Below are positions 1 to 9,180 of a DNA stretch of 64,000 bases, in pieces; position 1 is the stretch's first letter; every line of letters begins with the position of its first letter. Below the pieces are notes generated by a model, which worked only from the letters and a program-made list of their open reading frames with translations, was not told where the DNA came from and did not search any database. A program made the position numbers and the translations under genes. Origin of the DNA: Mesorhizobium temperatum (GTDB lineage Bacteria > Pseudomonadota > Alphaproteobacteria > Rhizobiales > Rhizobiaceae); assembly GCF_002284575.1 (NCBI RefSeq), contig NZ_NPKJ01000048.1:62001-126000 (forward strand), written 5' to 3'.

Positions 1-380
1 TTGACGATGCCGATGAAGCTGCGCAGGAAGCGCTCCATATAGCTCATCGTCTTGTTGAAATCCTCCTCGCTGGGCAATGTCGACTCAAAGCGGGCGGCAA
101 GCGAGTTCTCGAGCTTGACGACGCGCTGGTCGAGCGCCTTCACCGAATTTTGCAGCCGGTCGATCTCGTCCTGGAAGGCGGCGCGTTCATCGGCCGCCAT
201 CTTGCAGACGAGCTGGCCGGAAGCCTCCTCGCAGATCGACATCGCACCGGTCTGCGTGTCCATGCGGACATAGCCGGTGGCCGATTTTTCCATCCGGTAG
301 CGGTCGGCTTCCTCGGAAAAAGCTGATACCGCGACGAGCGACATGAGGGCGGCAGGGATCAAGACGTGCTGCGGACGCAT
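1..380 (-). CDS. Secreted coiled-coil hypothetical protein (3' end outside window)
   Basis: I do not recognise a named family. From the ATG at 380 the product begins with a short hydrophobic leader ending near Ala-Phe-Ser-Glu, consistent with export to the periplasm. A segment follows that contains two cysteines (in ICEEAS and LVCKMA). From about residue 68 there is a heptad-like coiled coil (FQDEIDRLQNSVKALDQRV and onward). Codon use and third-position GC are normal for the window. At least 126 residues are present and the frame is still open at base 1, so the C-terminus is unknown. It is transcribed away from the DUF952/pyrD pair. Confidence 0.6.
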   Translation of the reverse strand, partial: MRPQHVLIPAALMSLVAVSAFSEEADRYRMEKSATGYVRMDTQTGAMSICEEASGQLVCKMAADERAAFQDEIDRLQNSVKALDQRVVKLENSLAARFESTLPSEEDFNKTMSYMERFLRSFIGIV

Positions 381-490
381 ATTGTCCTCCATGGGCCAGT
401 AAGTGCAATTTATCGCATGTTTGCGCCGGAAATGGGGAAGAACCCTGGCCCGCTCTTTCCCGTATGGCTGGTTCGGACTATAGCGCAACC

Positions 491-841
491 ATGTCTCAGA
501 TTATCTACAAGATAGTGCCCGAACGGTTGTGGCGCGAGGCCGAAAGAAATGGCAGCTTCGCCGGCGCGCCGATCGATGTCGCCGACGGCTTCATTCATTT
601 TTCCACCGCCGGCCAGGCCAGGGAAACGGCGGCCAAACACTTTGCCGGCCAGACCGGGCTGCTGCTGGTCGCCGTCGATGGCGCCAAACTCGGTGATGTG
701 CTGAAATACGAGGTCTCGCGCGGCGGCGCGCTGTTCCCGCATCTTTACGGCCCGCTCGACCTCAACGCCGTCGTCTGGGTGCAACCGTTGCCGCTCGGCA
801 CCGATGGCCTGCACCAATTCCCGGCGCTGGAGGCCGAATGA
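491..841 (+). CDS. DUF952 family protein
   Basis: A protein of 116 residues with the DUF952 pattern: an N-terminal IYKIVPERLWREAE segment, the central motif DGFIHFSTAGQ, and a C-terminal LYGPLDLNAVVWVQPL. DUF952 proteins are small and of unknown biochemical role. I chose the ATG at 491 (MSQIIYKIV) because family similarity begins there; an in-frame ATG at 464 would add nine residues. Its stop overlaps the pyrD start by four bases (ATGA), so the two are almost certainly co-transcribed and translationally coupled. Confidence 0.8.
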   Translation: MSQIIYKIVPERLWREAERNGSFAGAPIDVADGFIHFSTAGQARETAAKHFAGQTGLLLVAVDGAKLGDVLKYEVSRGGALFPHLYGPLDLNAVVWVQPLPLGTDGLHQFPALEAE

Positions 842-1914
842 GCGTGCTCGACCGGCTCGGCCAGAGGTTCCTGTTTGCATTCGATCCGGAGGCCGCCCAC
901 GGCCTGTCGATCGCCGCGCTGAAATGCGGGCTGCCGGTCGCCCGGCGCCCTGTGCTCGACGAAAGGCTGAAAGTCAGCGTCTGCGGCATCGATTTCCCCA
1001 ATCCGCTCGGCATGGCTGCCGGTTACGACAAGAACGCCGAGGTTCCCGATGCGCTGCTTGGCCTCGGCTTTGGCTTTACCGAGGTCGGCACGATCACGCC
1101 GCTGCCGCAGGCCGGCAACCCGAAGCCGCGCATTTTCCGGCTGACATCGGACGAAGCGGTGATCAACCGGCTGGGCTTCAACAATGAGGGCCACGAGGCC
1201 GCCGAACAACGGCTTGCCGCCCGCAAGGGCCGCGCCGGCATCGTCGGCGTCAATATCGGTGCCAACAAGGACAGCACCGACCGCGTCGGTGACTATGAAC
1301 GAGGCGTTGTCAGGTTTGCACCCTACGCCAGCTATCTGACGGTCAACATTTCATCGCCGAACACGCCGGGCCTGCGCAACATGCAGGCGCGCGAACAGCT
1401 CGGCGAACTCCTGTCGCGCGTCATGGCCGCACGTACGGCAGCTGCAGCGCAGCGGCCCGTCTTCCTCAAGATCGCGCCGGACCTGGTCGAGGCCGAGTTG
1501 GAGGATATCGCCGCCGAGGTCACCGAGAAGGCAATAAACGGTGTCATCGTCTCCAACACCACCATCGCGCGGCCGGGGCTGCGCAGCACCGATTTTGCCG
1601 GCGAGACAGGCGGGCTTTCGGGAAAACCGTTGTTCGAGCGCTCGACCATCGTGCTGGCAAAGATGCGGAAACTGCTTGGCCCGGACCGCGCCATCATCGG
1701 CGTCGGCGGCGTCGATTCTGCAGATACGGCACTTGAAAAGATCCGCGCCGGCGCCGATCTCGTCCAGCTCTACACCGGCATGATCTATGCCGGGCCGGCA
1801 CTGCCGGGCCGCATTCTTGCGGGGATGGCGCGTTTTGCGGATATGCAACGGCTCAAGTCGCTGCGCGAGTTGCGCGATAGCAGCCTCGATCAATGGTCGT
1901 CCAAGCCGCTCTGA
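838..1914 (+). CDS. pyrD: Dihydroorotate dehydrogenase (quinone), class 2
   Basis: PyrD oxidises dihydroorotate to orotate in de novo pyrimidine synthesis and passes electrons to the membrane quinone pool. The 358-residue length fits class 2. The N-terminal FAFDPEAAHGLSIAAL helix is the membrane-associating extension of that class. Visible motifs are FPNPLGMAAGYDKNAE, the FMN-site segment NISSPNTPGLRNMQ with the class 2 serine, the KIAPDL lysine, VSNTT, and the phosphate-binding glycines of IGVGGVDS and YTGMIYAGP. It overlaps the upstream DUF952 gene by four bases. The next gene is convergent. Confidence 0.97.
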   Translation: MSVLDRLGQRFLFAFDPEAAHGLSIAALKCGLPVARRPVLDERLKVSVCGIDFPNPLGMAAGYDKNAEVPDALLGLGFGFTEVGTITPLPQAGNPKPRIFRLTSDEAVINRLGFNNEGHEAAEQRLAARKGRAGIVGVNIGANKDSTDRVGDYERGVVRFAPYASYLTVNISSPNTPGLRNMQAREQLGELLSRVMAARTAAAAQRPVFLKIAPDLVEAELEDIAAEVTEKAINGVIVSNTTIARPGLRSTDFAGETGGLSGKPLFERSTIVLAKMRKLLGPDRAIIGVGGVDSADTALEKIRAGADLVQLYTGMIYAGPALPGRILAGMARFADMQRLKSLRELRDSSLDQWSSKPL

Positions 1915-1926
1915 CCCGAAGTCGCT

Positions 1927-3255
1927 CTAAAACGCCGTCCGCATCCGCAAGCGCAAAATGGCAAGCAGGCTGAAGCCGCGCACCAGCAGGAAGACGTGCA
2001 GCGCCGCCCACAGGCCGTGATTGCCGAAGGCTGGCGCCAGGATGAGCAAGGCCGCGCTGAAGACGAGGAACGACAAGAGCATCATGTTGCGCATGTCGCG
2101 CGACCAGGTCGCGCCGATGAAGACGCCATCCATCTGAAACGCCAGCACGCCGCTGAGTGCGGTGAACGCCGCCCAGGGCAGATAGATGTCGGCAACGGCG
2201 CGAACATCTTGTGACGTCGTGATCAGGGCGACCAGATCAGTACCGCCCAGCAAAAGGACAAGCGTCGCCGTGGCCGCCAGCCCTAAGCCCCAGAACAGGG
2301 TCAGCCGCACCGCCTGCCGGAATTGCATCGCGGCACGCGCGCCCACGGCACGCCCGGCGAGCTGTTCGGCTGCCGTGGCGAAACCGTCGAGGAAATAGCC
2401 GGCGATGAGGAAGAAGTTCATCAGCACCGCGTTGGCGGCCAGCGTCACCGTGCCGAATTGTGCGCCCTGGCGGGTGAACAGCGCGAAAGCGGCGAGCAGC
2501 GAAAACGACCGGATCATGATGTCACGGTTGAGCGACATCATGCGCAGGAATGCCGACAGGTCGAGGATGCGATGGCGCGGCAGCCGGGGCGCTGCCCAGA
2601 AACGCCGGCCGATGATCGCCAGGCCAAGCAGCATGGCGACGAATTCACCGGTGACGGTCGCCCAGGCGACGCCGGCGACGCCCCAGCCGAGCTCCAGCCC
2701 CAGCAGGATGCAGAGCGCGATGTTGATGCCGTTCAGCACCAATTGCAGCATCAGCCCAAGCACTCCCTCGCCACGCCCCAGCACATAGCCGAGGATGGCG
2801 TAGTTGATCAGCGAGAACGGTGCTGCAAGCAGCCTGATGCGGATGTAGACGGCCATCGCCTCGCTGACGCGCGGCTCGGCGCTCATGAACCATTGTCCGG
2901 CGATGGCGACCAGTGGCGCAAGTGCGGCAAGCACGATGCCAGTGACGACCGCGATCAGCACGGCGCGCCAGAAAACCGCCTGTTCCTCGAGTTCGTCGTC
3001 GCGTCCGACAGCCTGGGCGACGAGCCCGGTGGTGCCGGAGCGTAGGAAATTGAAGGAGGTGAAGACGACGTCGAAGACCAGGGCGCCCGCCGCCAGGCCG
3101 CCGAGAAGGGCAGCGTCGCCCAACTGCCCGACCACCGCGGTATCGACGATGCCGAGCAGCGGCGTCGTCAGATAGGCAAGCGTCATCGGCACCGCGATGG
3201 CGAGCACCGAGCGATTGGTAACGACGAAAGACCGGCCGTTGGCCGCTGCTGACAC
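1927..3255 (-). CDS. MATE family efflux transporter (DinF-like)
   Basis: A polytopic membrane protein of about 440 residues with roughly twelve hydrophobic segments. It starts with the MATE signature NRSVLAIAVPMTLAYLTTPLLG and continues VDTAVVGQLGDAALLGGLA. MATE exporters use Na+ or H+ gradients to expel cationic drugs or metabolites; this branch resembles DinF. The start is uncertain. The GTG at 3255 gives SAAANGRSFVVTNRS, close to where family similarity begins. A longer in-frame start at 3333 would add 26 arginine-rich residues that look unlike a MATE N-terminus. It converges on pyrD and diverges from the deacetylase gene. Confidence 0.9.
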   Translation of the reverse strand: MSAAANGRSFVVTNRSVLAIAVPMTLAYLTTPLLGIVDTAVVGQLGDAALLGGLAAGALVFDVVFTSFNFLRSGTTGLVAQAVGRDDELEEQAVFWRAVLIAVVTGIVLAALAPLVAIAGQWFMSAEPRVSEAMAVYIRIRLLAAPFSLINYAILGYVLGRGEGVLGLMLQLVLNGINIALCILLGLELGWGVAGVAWATVTGEFVAMLLGLAIIGRRFWAAPRLPRHRILDLSAFLRMMSLNRDIMIRSFSLLAAFALFTRQGAQFGTVTLAANAVLMNFFLIAGYFLDGFATAAEQLAGRAVGARAAMQFRQAVRLTLFWGLGLAATATLVLLLGGTDLVALITTSQDVRAVADIYLPWAAFTALSGVLAFQMDGVFIGATWSRDMRNMMLLSFLVFSAALLILAPAFGNHGLWAALHVFLLVRGFSLLAILRLRMRTAF

Positions 3256-3382
3256 CTGATCCAGGATCCGCTTTCCCTTTGCGGCTTGATCGAACAGCCG
3301 ATGTGGCCCAGTTTCCGGACGCCGCGCAACCACTCATCCCGCCACGGCCAACCGAAACCCGCCTCTGGCGCACCTGCCGCTC

Positions 3383-4282
3383 ATGCCCCTGCAGATCGTT
3401 CATCATCCCGACTACGACGCCGGCTTCGCCGTCAACCATCGCTTCCCGATGAGCAAATACAAGCTGCTGATGGAAGCCTTGGGCGCCCGCGGACTGACCG
3501 GCCCCGCCGCGCTCAACGTGCCCGAACCGGCGCCGGCATCATGGCTGAAGCTTGCCCATGACGCCGGCTATGTCGACCAGGTGCTGGGCTGCGAAGTGCC
3601 TGAAAAAATCGAGCGCGACATCGGCTTTCCGGTGAGCCCGCGCGTCTCGCTCAGGGCGCAGCTCGCAACGGGCGGCACCGTGCTGGCGGCGCGGCTGGCG
3701 TTGCTGGACGGCATCGCCTGCAACACCGCCGGCGGCAGCCATCATGCGCTGCGCGCGCAAGGCGCCTTCTGCACCTTCAACGATGTTGCGGTGGCTTCAC
3801 TGGTACTGCTTGCCGAAGCTGCCGCCCGCAACATCCTGATCGTCGATCTCGACGTGCATCAGGGCGACGGCACGGCGGATATTCTCGGCGACGAGCGGCG
3901 CGTGTCCACCTTTTCCATGCATGGCGACCGCAACTATCCGACGCGCAAGATCGCTTCCGACCTCGACATCGCCCTGCCAGATGGCACCGGCGATGCGGCC
4001 TATCTCGAAAGGTTGGGCGGCATCCTGCCGGAACTCACCGCCAGGGCGCGCTGGGACATCGTTTTCTACAATGCAGGGGTCGACGTTCATGCCGAGGACC
4101 GGCTTGGCAGGTTGTCGCTGTCGGACGAGGGGCTGCGCGCCCGCGACGACATGGTGATCCGTCATTTTCGCGCGCTCGGCATCCCGGTCTGCGGCGTTAT
4201 CGGCGGCGGCTATTCGACTGACGTAGCGGCCCTCGCCGCGCGCCATGCCATCCTGTTCGAAGTGGCCGAAGGCTTCGCCTGA
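3383..4282 (+). CDS. Histone deacetylase family protein
   Basis: A 299-residue zinc hydrolase of the arginase/deacetylase fold. The catalytic features are visible: tandem histidines in GGSHHA, the zinc-binding pattern DLDVHQGDGTADI, a second aspartate in NAGVDVHAEDRLG, and the glycine-rich GVIGGGYS near the C-terminus. Bacterial members include acetoin-utilisation (AcuC), acetylpolyamine and other small-molecule deacetylases; sequence alone does not settle the substrate. It begins 127 bases from the divergent MATE gene and is followed by an intergenic palindromic repeat, so it is probably monocistronic. Confidence 0.9.
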   Translation: MPLQIVHHPDYDAGFAVNHRFPMSKYKLLMEALGARGLTGPAALNVPEPAPASWLKLAHDAGYVDQVLGCEVPEKIERDIGFPVSPRVSLRAQLATGGTVLAARLALLDGIACNTAGGSHHALRAQGAFCTFNDVAVASLVLLAEAAARNILIVDLDVHQGDGTADILGDERRVSTFSMHGDRNYPTRKIASDLDIALPDGTGDAAYLERLGGILPELTARARWDIVFYNAGVDVHAEDRLGRLSLSDEGLRARDDMVIRHFRALGIPVCGVIGGGYSTDVAALAARHAILFEVAEGFA

Positions 4283-4297
4283 GCGCCTATCGTTTGG

Positions 4298-4361
4298 GCA
4301 TGATCCTTTCCGAAAACCGGTTTCCACTTTTTGCTACGCTGACCTTCGGTCGGGATCATGC
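4298..4361. repeat. Mosaic intergenic palindromic repeat
   Basis: A 64-base element bounded by a perfect 9-bp inverted repeat: GCATGATCC at 4298-4306 and GGATCATGC at 4353-4361. Inside is the segment ccgaaaaccggtttccactt, a module found in many Mesorhizobium intergenic repeats. It sits between the deacetylase stop and the stop of the convergent DUF6460 gene, where its hairpin could also help end transcription. Confidence 0.7.
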
Positions 4362-4362
4362 T

Positions 4363-4626
4363 CTATTTCCGATAATTGGCGATCCTGAGAAGGATGAAGG
4401 CCGGAATGACGATCGCCGCGCCCAGCAGGATATAGCCAAGGAAACGCTCAATGGCGCGGAAGCCCAGATTCCAAAGATCGACGAAGAAATTCCGGATGCC
4501 GTAGAGCACATCCATCGGCGACCAGCCGAATGCGTTCATGACAAGGCCGACGAGGAACGACAACACCAACAGCTTCAGGAGCACCCGGAGCGGCGTATCG
4601 CCGAGAAAGCGCGTTAGTGCGGACAA
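4363..4626 (-). CDS. DUF6460 family small membrane protein
   Basis: An 87-residue membrane protein. With the TTG start at 4626 it begins SALTRFLGDTPLRVLLKLL, as DUF6460 proteins do. It then has two hydrophobic helices (VLLKLLVLSFLVGLVMNAF and ERFLGYILLGAAIVIPAFI) joined by the amphipathic MDVLYGIRNFFVDLWNLG. The frame stays open upstream to about 4968, but that stretch has no family-like sequence and overlaps the divergent acyltransferase gene. No function is known. The gene is short, easily missed, and ends inside the edge of an intergenic repeat. Confidence 0.75.
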   Translation of the reverse strand: MSALTRFLGDTPLRVLLKLLVLSFLVGLVMNAFGWSPMDVLYGIRNFFVDLWNLGFRAIERFLGYILLGAAIVIPAFILLRIANYRK

Positions 4627-4886
4627 GGCGTGTCTCCAGATTCGGTTACAGGTCCAGAAATACGCACTTGCCGCGCTGGCATCAAGGCGGTCACCAACTC
4701 CAGTTGCCCCGGACAACGGGTTGGCCGGATTGTCTGCTCGCCAGTCTTGACACCGATGCTGCAGTGCAGCAAAATTAGGCGACAGAGGGTGACCCGTTGA
4801 TATCGATCTGCCAGACCCACTCGTATCGCCCGGTGATGGACGGACTGCGCTGTTTCGCCGTGACCTGCGAACACAGGACTTCTTGA

Positions 4887-6758
4887 ATGAAGTACAGGCG
4901 CGATATCGATGGTCTTCGGGCCGTTGCGGTCCTGCCGGTTGTACTCTTCCATTTCGGAATTTCGGCAATTCCAGGCGGCTTTACCGGCGTCGATATCTTC
5001 TTCGTCATATCCGGCTATCTGATCACCGGAAGCCTTCTGGACGACCTTGAACGCGGCCAGTTTTCGATCATCAGCTTCTATTGGCGCCGTGCCCGGCGCA
5101 TCCTGCCGGCTCTGATCTTTGTCACGCTTCTCAGCTGCATTGCGGCATTGTTCATTCTTCTGCCGTCAGATCTGCACGAATTCAGTCTCAGCGTCATAGC
5201 GGCCTCGACTTTCTGGTCGAACATCTATTTTTGGAAGACGTCAAATTACTTCTCCATCGATGCCGAGCTCCGACCGCTGTTGCACACCTGGTCGCTTTCG
5301 GTCGAGGAGCAGTACTATATCTTTGCCCCAATCCTGATGTTCCTGATCTATCGCTATTTTGCCAAGCGCTGGCTGACGATACTCCTGCCGATCATTCTCG
5401 GCAGCTTCGTGCTGGCGGTCATGGCGACATGGCTGGCGCCAAACGCGGGATTCTACCTGCTGCCGACACGAGTCTGGGAACTCATGCTGGGCGCGGTGCT
5501 CATGCTGAAACGGCCCCCGCCCTTGAGCAACCGGTTCCTTATGGAACTGGTCGGGCTGGCCGGATTTGGCCTTCTCGCCATCGGGTTCTTTGCGATCTCG
5601 GAGAGCGACCCGTTCCCGGGCTACAACGCTTTGTATCCGTGCCTCGGAACGGCCCTCCTTATCTATGTCGGCCAAAATAGCCCCTCGACGATCGCCAGCC
5701 GCATACTCGAAGTTCGTCCGCTGGTCTGGATCGGCCTCATCTCCTATTCGCTGTATCTTGTTCACTGGCCGATCAATGCGTTCGCGCACTATCTTTCGTT
5801 ACAAAAACTCGACCCGTCGATGACCGTTGCGATGACGGTTGCAAGCTTCGCATTGGCTGCATTTTCGTGGAAGTACATCGAGCAGCCGTTTCGGCAGAAA
5901 AGGAGCTTCACCGCCCCGGTGCCCATCTTCGCCTTTTCAGCGGGCGCGATCGCTCTTCTTTGCGTTGGCGGGGCGGCGGGGGCGCTCGGCAACGGCTTTC
6001 CGCAAAGGTTTCCGGACTATGCCCAACAGCGGATTCCTGTCGGGGACTGGGGCAATGGCACCTGTTTCAACGAGGGCTCCAGCCGGATCGAAAGCTGGAA
6101 TATCGAGGATTGCACGCGCACTCGCGGCTTCCCTACAACCGTATTGTTGTGGGGCGACTCGTTCGCCGCCCACTATGTTTCAGGCCTGGACGCCAACATT
6201 AATCAGCTACAGGCCAACATCGTCGAATATACCTACGCAGGCTGTCCACCGATTCTCTCCTACTTCTCCTATGCACGCCCAGATTGCATGCGGTTCAATC
6301 AGCAAGCCCTGAAGATCGTCCAGGACGCCGGCATCAAGACGGTTGTACTCAGCGGTCGGTGGACCGACTACGAGGCCAGAAGTTTCGACGGTCTCCAGCA
6401 AACGATCGATACGCTTCGTGGCCTAGGTGTGCGTGTGTTTGTCATCGGCCAGTCTCCACAGTTCATAACCGACGTTCGGAAAATCGCGTTCTTCGCAAAG
6501 CGCGAAAATCTCGATGATACATCCTGGCCAATGGCCATGGATCCCGACATCAACAACCGTGTGCGCGCATTTACCAAAGGCGCCACCTTCATCGATCCGC
6601 TCAATTTCCTCTGTAGCGCAGGACGCTGCTCCTACGCCGACGCAGGCCAGTTCCTCTATTTCGACTATGGCCATTTCTCCTCAATCGGGGCCACGCTGGC
6701 AATTTCGAAATACTGGCCGGCTTTTGCCGCAGACGATGCCCTTGCCACGACGGAGTAA
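4887..6758 (+). CDS. OafA/YrhL-type acyltransferase with C-terminal SGNH domain
   Basis: A 623-residue membrane O-acyltransferase of the acyltransferase-3 family fused to an SGNH hydrolase-like domain. Such proteins acetylate surface polysaccharides (O-antigen, exopolysaccharide, Nod factor-like glycans). The N-terminus has the hallmark YRRDIDGLRAVAVLPVV and FFVISGYLIT, followed by SLSVEEQYYIFAPI and about ten membrane helices to near residue 370. The periplasmic SGNH domain has LLWGDSFAAHYV (nucleophile serine) and the C-terminal DYGHFSSIGA (catalytic Asp-His). No polysaccharide biosynthesis genes lie next to it, so the acceptor is unknown. Confidence 0.93.
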   Translation: MKYRRDIDGLRAVAVLPVVLFHFGISAIPGGFTGVDIFFVISGYLITGSLLDDLERGQFSIISFYWRRARRILPALIFVTLLSCIAALFILLPSDLHEFSLSVIAASTFWSNIYFWKTSNYFSIDAELRPLLHTWSLSVEEQYYIFAPILMFLIYRYFAKRWLTILLPIILGSFVLAVMATWLAPNAGFYLLPTRVWELMLGAVLMLKRPPPLSNRFLMELVGLAGFGLLAIGFFAISESDPFPGYNALYPCLGTALLIYVGQNSPSTIASRILEVRPLVWIGLISYSLYLVHWPINAFAHYLSLQKLDPSMTVAMTVASFALAAFSWKYIEQPFRQKRSFTAPVPIFAFSAGAIALLCVGGAAGALGNGFPQRFPDYAQQRIPVGDWGNGTCFNEGSSRIESWNIEDCTRTRGFPTTVLLWGDSFAAHYVSGLDANINQLQANIVEYTYAGCPPILSYFSYARPDCMRFNQQALKIVQDAGIKTVVLSGRWTDYEARSFDGLQQTIDTLRGLGVRVFVIGQSPQFITDVRKIAFFAKRENLDDTSWPMAMDPDINNRVRAFTKGATFIDPLNFLCSAGRCSYADAGQFLYFDYGHFSSIGATLAISKYWPAFAADDALATTE

Positions 6759-6837
6759 CAGTCGGGCGGCTGGCAAGGCACGAGCGCACGCTTAACCATT
6801 GCCCGAACGCCGGCTTGCGTGGTAACGAGGCTGCTGC

Positions 6838-6911
6838 GCGGGTATGATGTAATGGTAGCTTGTCAGCTTCCCAAGCTGAACGCGCGGGTTCGATTCCCGC
6901 TACCCGCTCCA
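6838..6911 (+). tRNA. tRNA-Gly(CCC)
   Basis: A complete 74-base cloverleaf. The acceptor stem GCGGGTA (6838-6844) pairs with TACCCGC (6901-6907), followed by discriminator T and an encoded CCA. The anticodon stem TCAGC/GCTGA (6863-6867/6875-6879) holds the loop TTCCCAA, giving anticodon CCC at 6870-6872. The T arm is CGCGGGTTCGATTCCCG. It reads GGG codons. No integrase or partial duplicate of the 3' end was seen nearby, so it does not mark an island here. Confidence 0.97.
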
Positions 6912-7023
6912 CCTTGCTCCGAGGGTTTGTGCCTGTAACTCCCGACCCGATCCCTTTCGACTTGGGATCTCGAAGGTTCACAGGAATAGCCTGCGACAGC
7001 AGGTCTGCTGGCCAATCATTTTG

Positions 7024-8028
7024 CTACGGAGCGAGCTCGTCGACGGCATGGGCGATCTCGTTCTTGAACTCGACTTTCGTGCCCGGCTGCACGATAGAGC
7101 CAAGGTCTTCGGCATCCCAATTGGTCAGTCGGATGCAGCCATGCGAGAAGGTCGTGCCGATCTTGCCCGGGTCGGGCGTACCGTGGATGCCGTAGCTTTC
7201 GATGGAGAGATCGATCCAGACCGATCCCACGGGATTGTTCGGTCCGGCAGCGATGGTGAAGGGCCGCTTGGTCCGGACCCCCTTGAAAGCGAAGTCCGGA
7301 TCGTAGTGATAGGTGGGGTTGCGCACCACGCGCTTGACCTCCGACATGCCGCTTGGCGCCGGGTTTTCATCGCTGCCAATCGAGGCGGGGTAGACTGCGA
7401 GCCATTTGCCGGAAGGATCGAGCACGCGCACCAGGCGGGCGCCCTTGTCGACCTCGATGCGGGCAACGGCAGCGGGAGGATCGCCCCGGCCAACATCAGG
7501 CACCACCAGGGTCGTGCCGGCCTTCCTGAAGCCGATGCCCGGATTGAGCATCCTGAGCAACTGTTCGCTGATATGGAAGCGCTCCGCCAGCTTCTCTGCA
7601 GCGGTGCGATAGCCGAGCCGCGGCAGACGGGCCATCCTCTCCATGCGAGCCGGGATACGCCTGGTGAAGGGTCCGCGCACATCCTTGCGCGTCACCTCAT
7701 AGGTGACCAGCACCGGGCCGGCGGAGGTTGCGATGAGCTTGCTCCAGGTCTCCGGAGTGAGCTTGCCATCGGATGGGAGTCCGTTCGCCTGCTGAAAGGC
7801 GCCGATCGCCTTGGCGAAGTTCTCTGACAGCCGGCCGTCGATCAGCCCCGGCGAGAAGCGGGCGCGATCCAAGAGAATCTGCGCCTTCAACACGGTCGGA
7901 TCGGCATCCTTCGGTTCGCCGGCGGCGAATTGGGCCTGGTTGACGGTGGTTTGGTCCAGCTTGGCCGCCCACGCCCCGCCGCATGCGAAGGCAAGCGTCG
8001 CGGCGAAGACGAGGAGAAGCCTGATCAT
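7024..8028 (-). CDS. L,D-transpeptidase (YkuD) with peptidoglycan-binding domain
   Basis: A 334-residue exported enzyme that forms 3-3 cross-links in peptidoglycan or attaches proteins to it. It opens with a signal peptide (MIRLLLVFAATLAFACGGAWA). A PG_binding_1 domain follows (LLDRARFSPGLIDGRLSENF to TPETWSKL), then a LysM-like segment (AEKLAERFHISEQLLRMLN). The YkuD catalytic domain ends in HGTPDPGKIG and the active-site motif SHGCIRLTNWDAEDL, with the catalytic cysteine present. Start ATG 8028 gives the full signal peptide. It is transcribed alone. Confidence 0.95.
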   Translation of the reverse strand: MIRLLLVFAATLAFACGGAWAAKLDQTTVNQAQFAAGEPKDADPTVLKAQILLDRARFSPGLIDGRLSENFAKAIGAFQQANGLPSDGKLTPETWSKLIATSAGPVLVTYEVTRKDVRGPFTRRIPARMERMARLPRLGYRTAAEKLAERFHISEQLLRMLNPGIGFRKAGTTLVVPDVGRGDPPAAVARIEVDKGARLVRVLDPSGKWLAVYPASIGSDENPAPSGMSEVKRVVRNPTYHYDPDFAFKGVRTKRPFTIAAGPNNPVGSVWIDLSIESYGIHGTPDPGKIGTTFSHGCIRLTNWDAEDLGSIVQPGTKVEFKNEIAHAVDELAP

Positions 8029-8190
8029 CGATAGCCTCGCTGGGGCTGCAACAGGAGCCCGCTTCTATGACGCGGCACCGCCCTGTGTGGTTCCTTCGCT
8101 CGAGCGATATTCTGAATTGAAGCGACATGACCTAGGAGCCGTGCGATAGCTATGCAGTGGATCGGCAATGGATTGCTTGATTTAACGCCG

Positions 8191-9180
8191 TCAGCCTACC
8201 TCTCTCAAAATGAAGTCGTGCAGCATCTTGGCTGCCGGCGACAGCGCGCGATTTTTTACGGTGATCAGGCTGTAGGGCCTGACCTCGATGTCGAACTCAG
8301 TCTGGACGACGTCGATGGCGCCGGCCAGCCCCTCGGGGTTCTGGATGAATTTCGCCACCTGGATCGACACCGGCGCGATGGCGTCCGACTGCGCGACCAT
8401 GACCAGGGTCAGGAGCAGCGAGCTGGTGTTGAGGATGCGGTCCGGCAGCGCGATGTTGCGGTTCAGGAAATTGCTTTCCATCGCCTGGCGCAGCGGCGAG
8501 CCGCCCGACTGGAAAACCCAGTCATAGGCGGCGGTCTCCTCCAGCCGCACCGCCTTGCCCTTAGCGAGCGGGTGGCCGCGGCGCACGATCAGGCAGGCTT
8601 TTTCGACGCCGATGACGCGGGCCTCGAACAGCCGTGGATTGAGGTCGTCGGGGATGCGCGCGATGATGAAATCGTGACGTGTGGCGATCAGCTCGCGCGC
8701 CAGCACATTGGAGGTCTCGACCTGCATGGTGATCTCGATACGCGGATAGATACGCCGGATTTCGCGGATCGCCGGCACGGCGAGCTCGATCGCGGGAGCC
8801 GTCACCGCGCCGAGGAACACCGAGCCGCCCTTGCCCGCCTTGAGCTCGGATATCTCGCGGTCGACTTCACGCATCTCGAGCAGGATCGAACGCGCGCGCC
8901 TCGCCAACGCCTTGCCATAGGGCGTCAGCGTGATGCCGCGCGGCAGCCTCTCGCACAGCTTGACGTCGAGCACCGCCTCCATCTCGGCGATCATCCGCGA
9001 GGCGGCGGGCTGCGAAATGTTCATGACCTGGGCTGCCGCGCTGACCCGGCCATGGTCATCGAGGGCTGCGATCATGCGCATGTGGCGCAGACTGAGGCCG
9101 CTGCGCAGCAGGGTCTCACTCCTGCCGGGACTTTCGCCATAACCATCTGAAAGTCCAGTAGGATCCCGTAGCGCCGCCAT
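8191..9180 (-). CDS. gbpR: LysR-type regulator, GbpR-like
   Basis: A 329-residue LysR-family regulator. The winged helix-turn-helix is at about residues 33-92 (LRHMRMIAALDDHGRVSAAAQ, then QPAASRMIAEME) and the periplasmic-binding-like effector domain follows. It is divergent from a chvE homologue and its transporter genes. That is the arrangement of Agrobacterium gbpR, which controls chvE in response to sugars such as arabinose and galactose. The name rests mainly on this synteny. Divergence over about 315 bases suggests it binds the shared intergenic region and represses itself, as LysR proteins usually do. Confidence 0.85.
   Translation of the reverse strand: MAALRDPTGLSDGYGESPGRSETLLRSGLSLRHMRMIAALDDHGRVSAAAQVMNISQPAASRMIAEMEAVLDVKLCERLPRGITLTPYGKALARRARSILLEMREVDREISELKAGKGGSVFLGAVTAPAIELAVPAIREIRRIYPRIEITMQVETSNVLARELIATRHDFIIARIPDDLNPRLFEARVIGVEKACLIVRRGHPLAKGKAVRLEETAAYDWVFQSGGSPLRQAMESNFLNRNIALPDRILNTSSLLLTLVMVAQSDAIAPVSIQVAKFIQNPEGLAGAIDVVQTEFDIEVRPYSLITVKNRALSPAAKMLHDFILREVG

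Noticed and set aside
4627..4968. N-terminal extension of the DUF6460 gene up to 4968
   Set aside because: The extension has no membrane or family-like sequence and overlaps the start of the acyltransferase gene on the other strand.
6838..6911. tRNA-Gly as an island attachment site
   Set aside because: No integrase, no duplicated tRNA 3' end and ordinary genes on both sides.
6949..6969. GATCCC/GGGATC inverted repeat downstream of the tRNA
   Set aside because: Only six pairs with no T-run; not enough to call a terminator.
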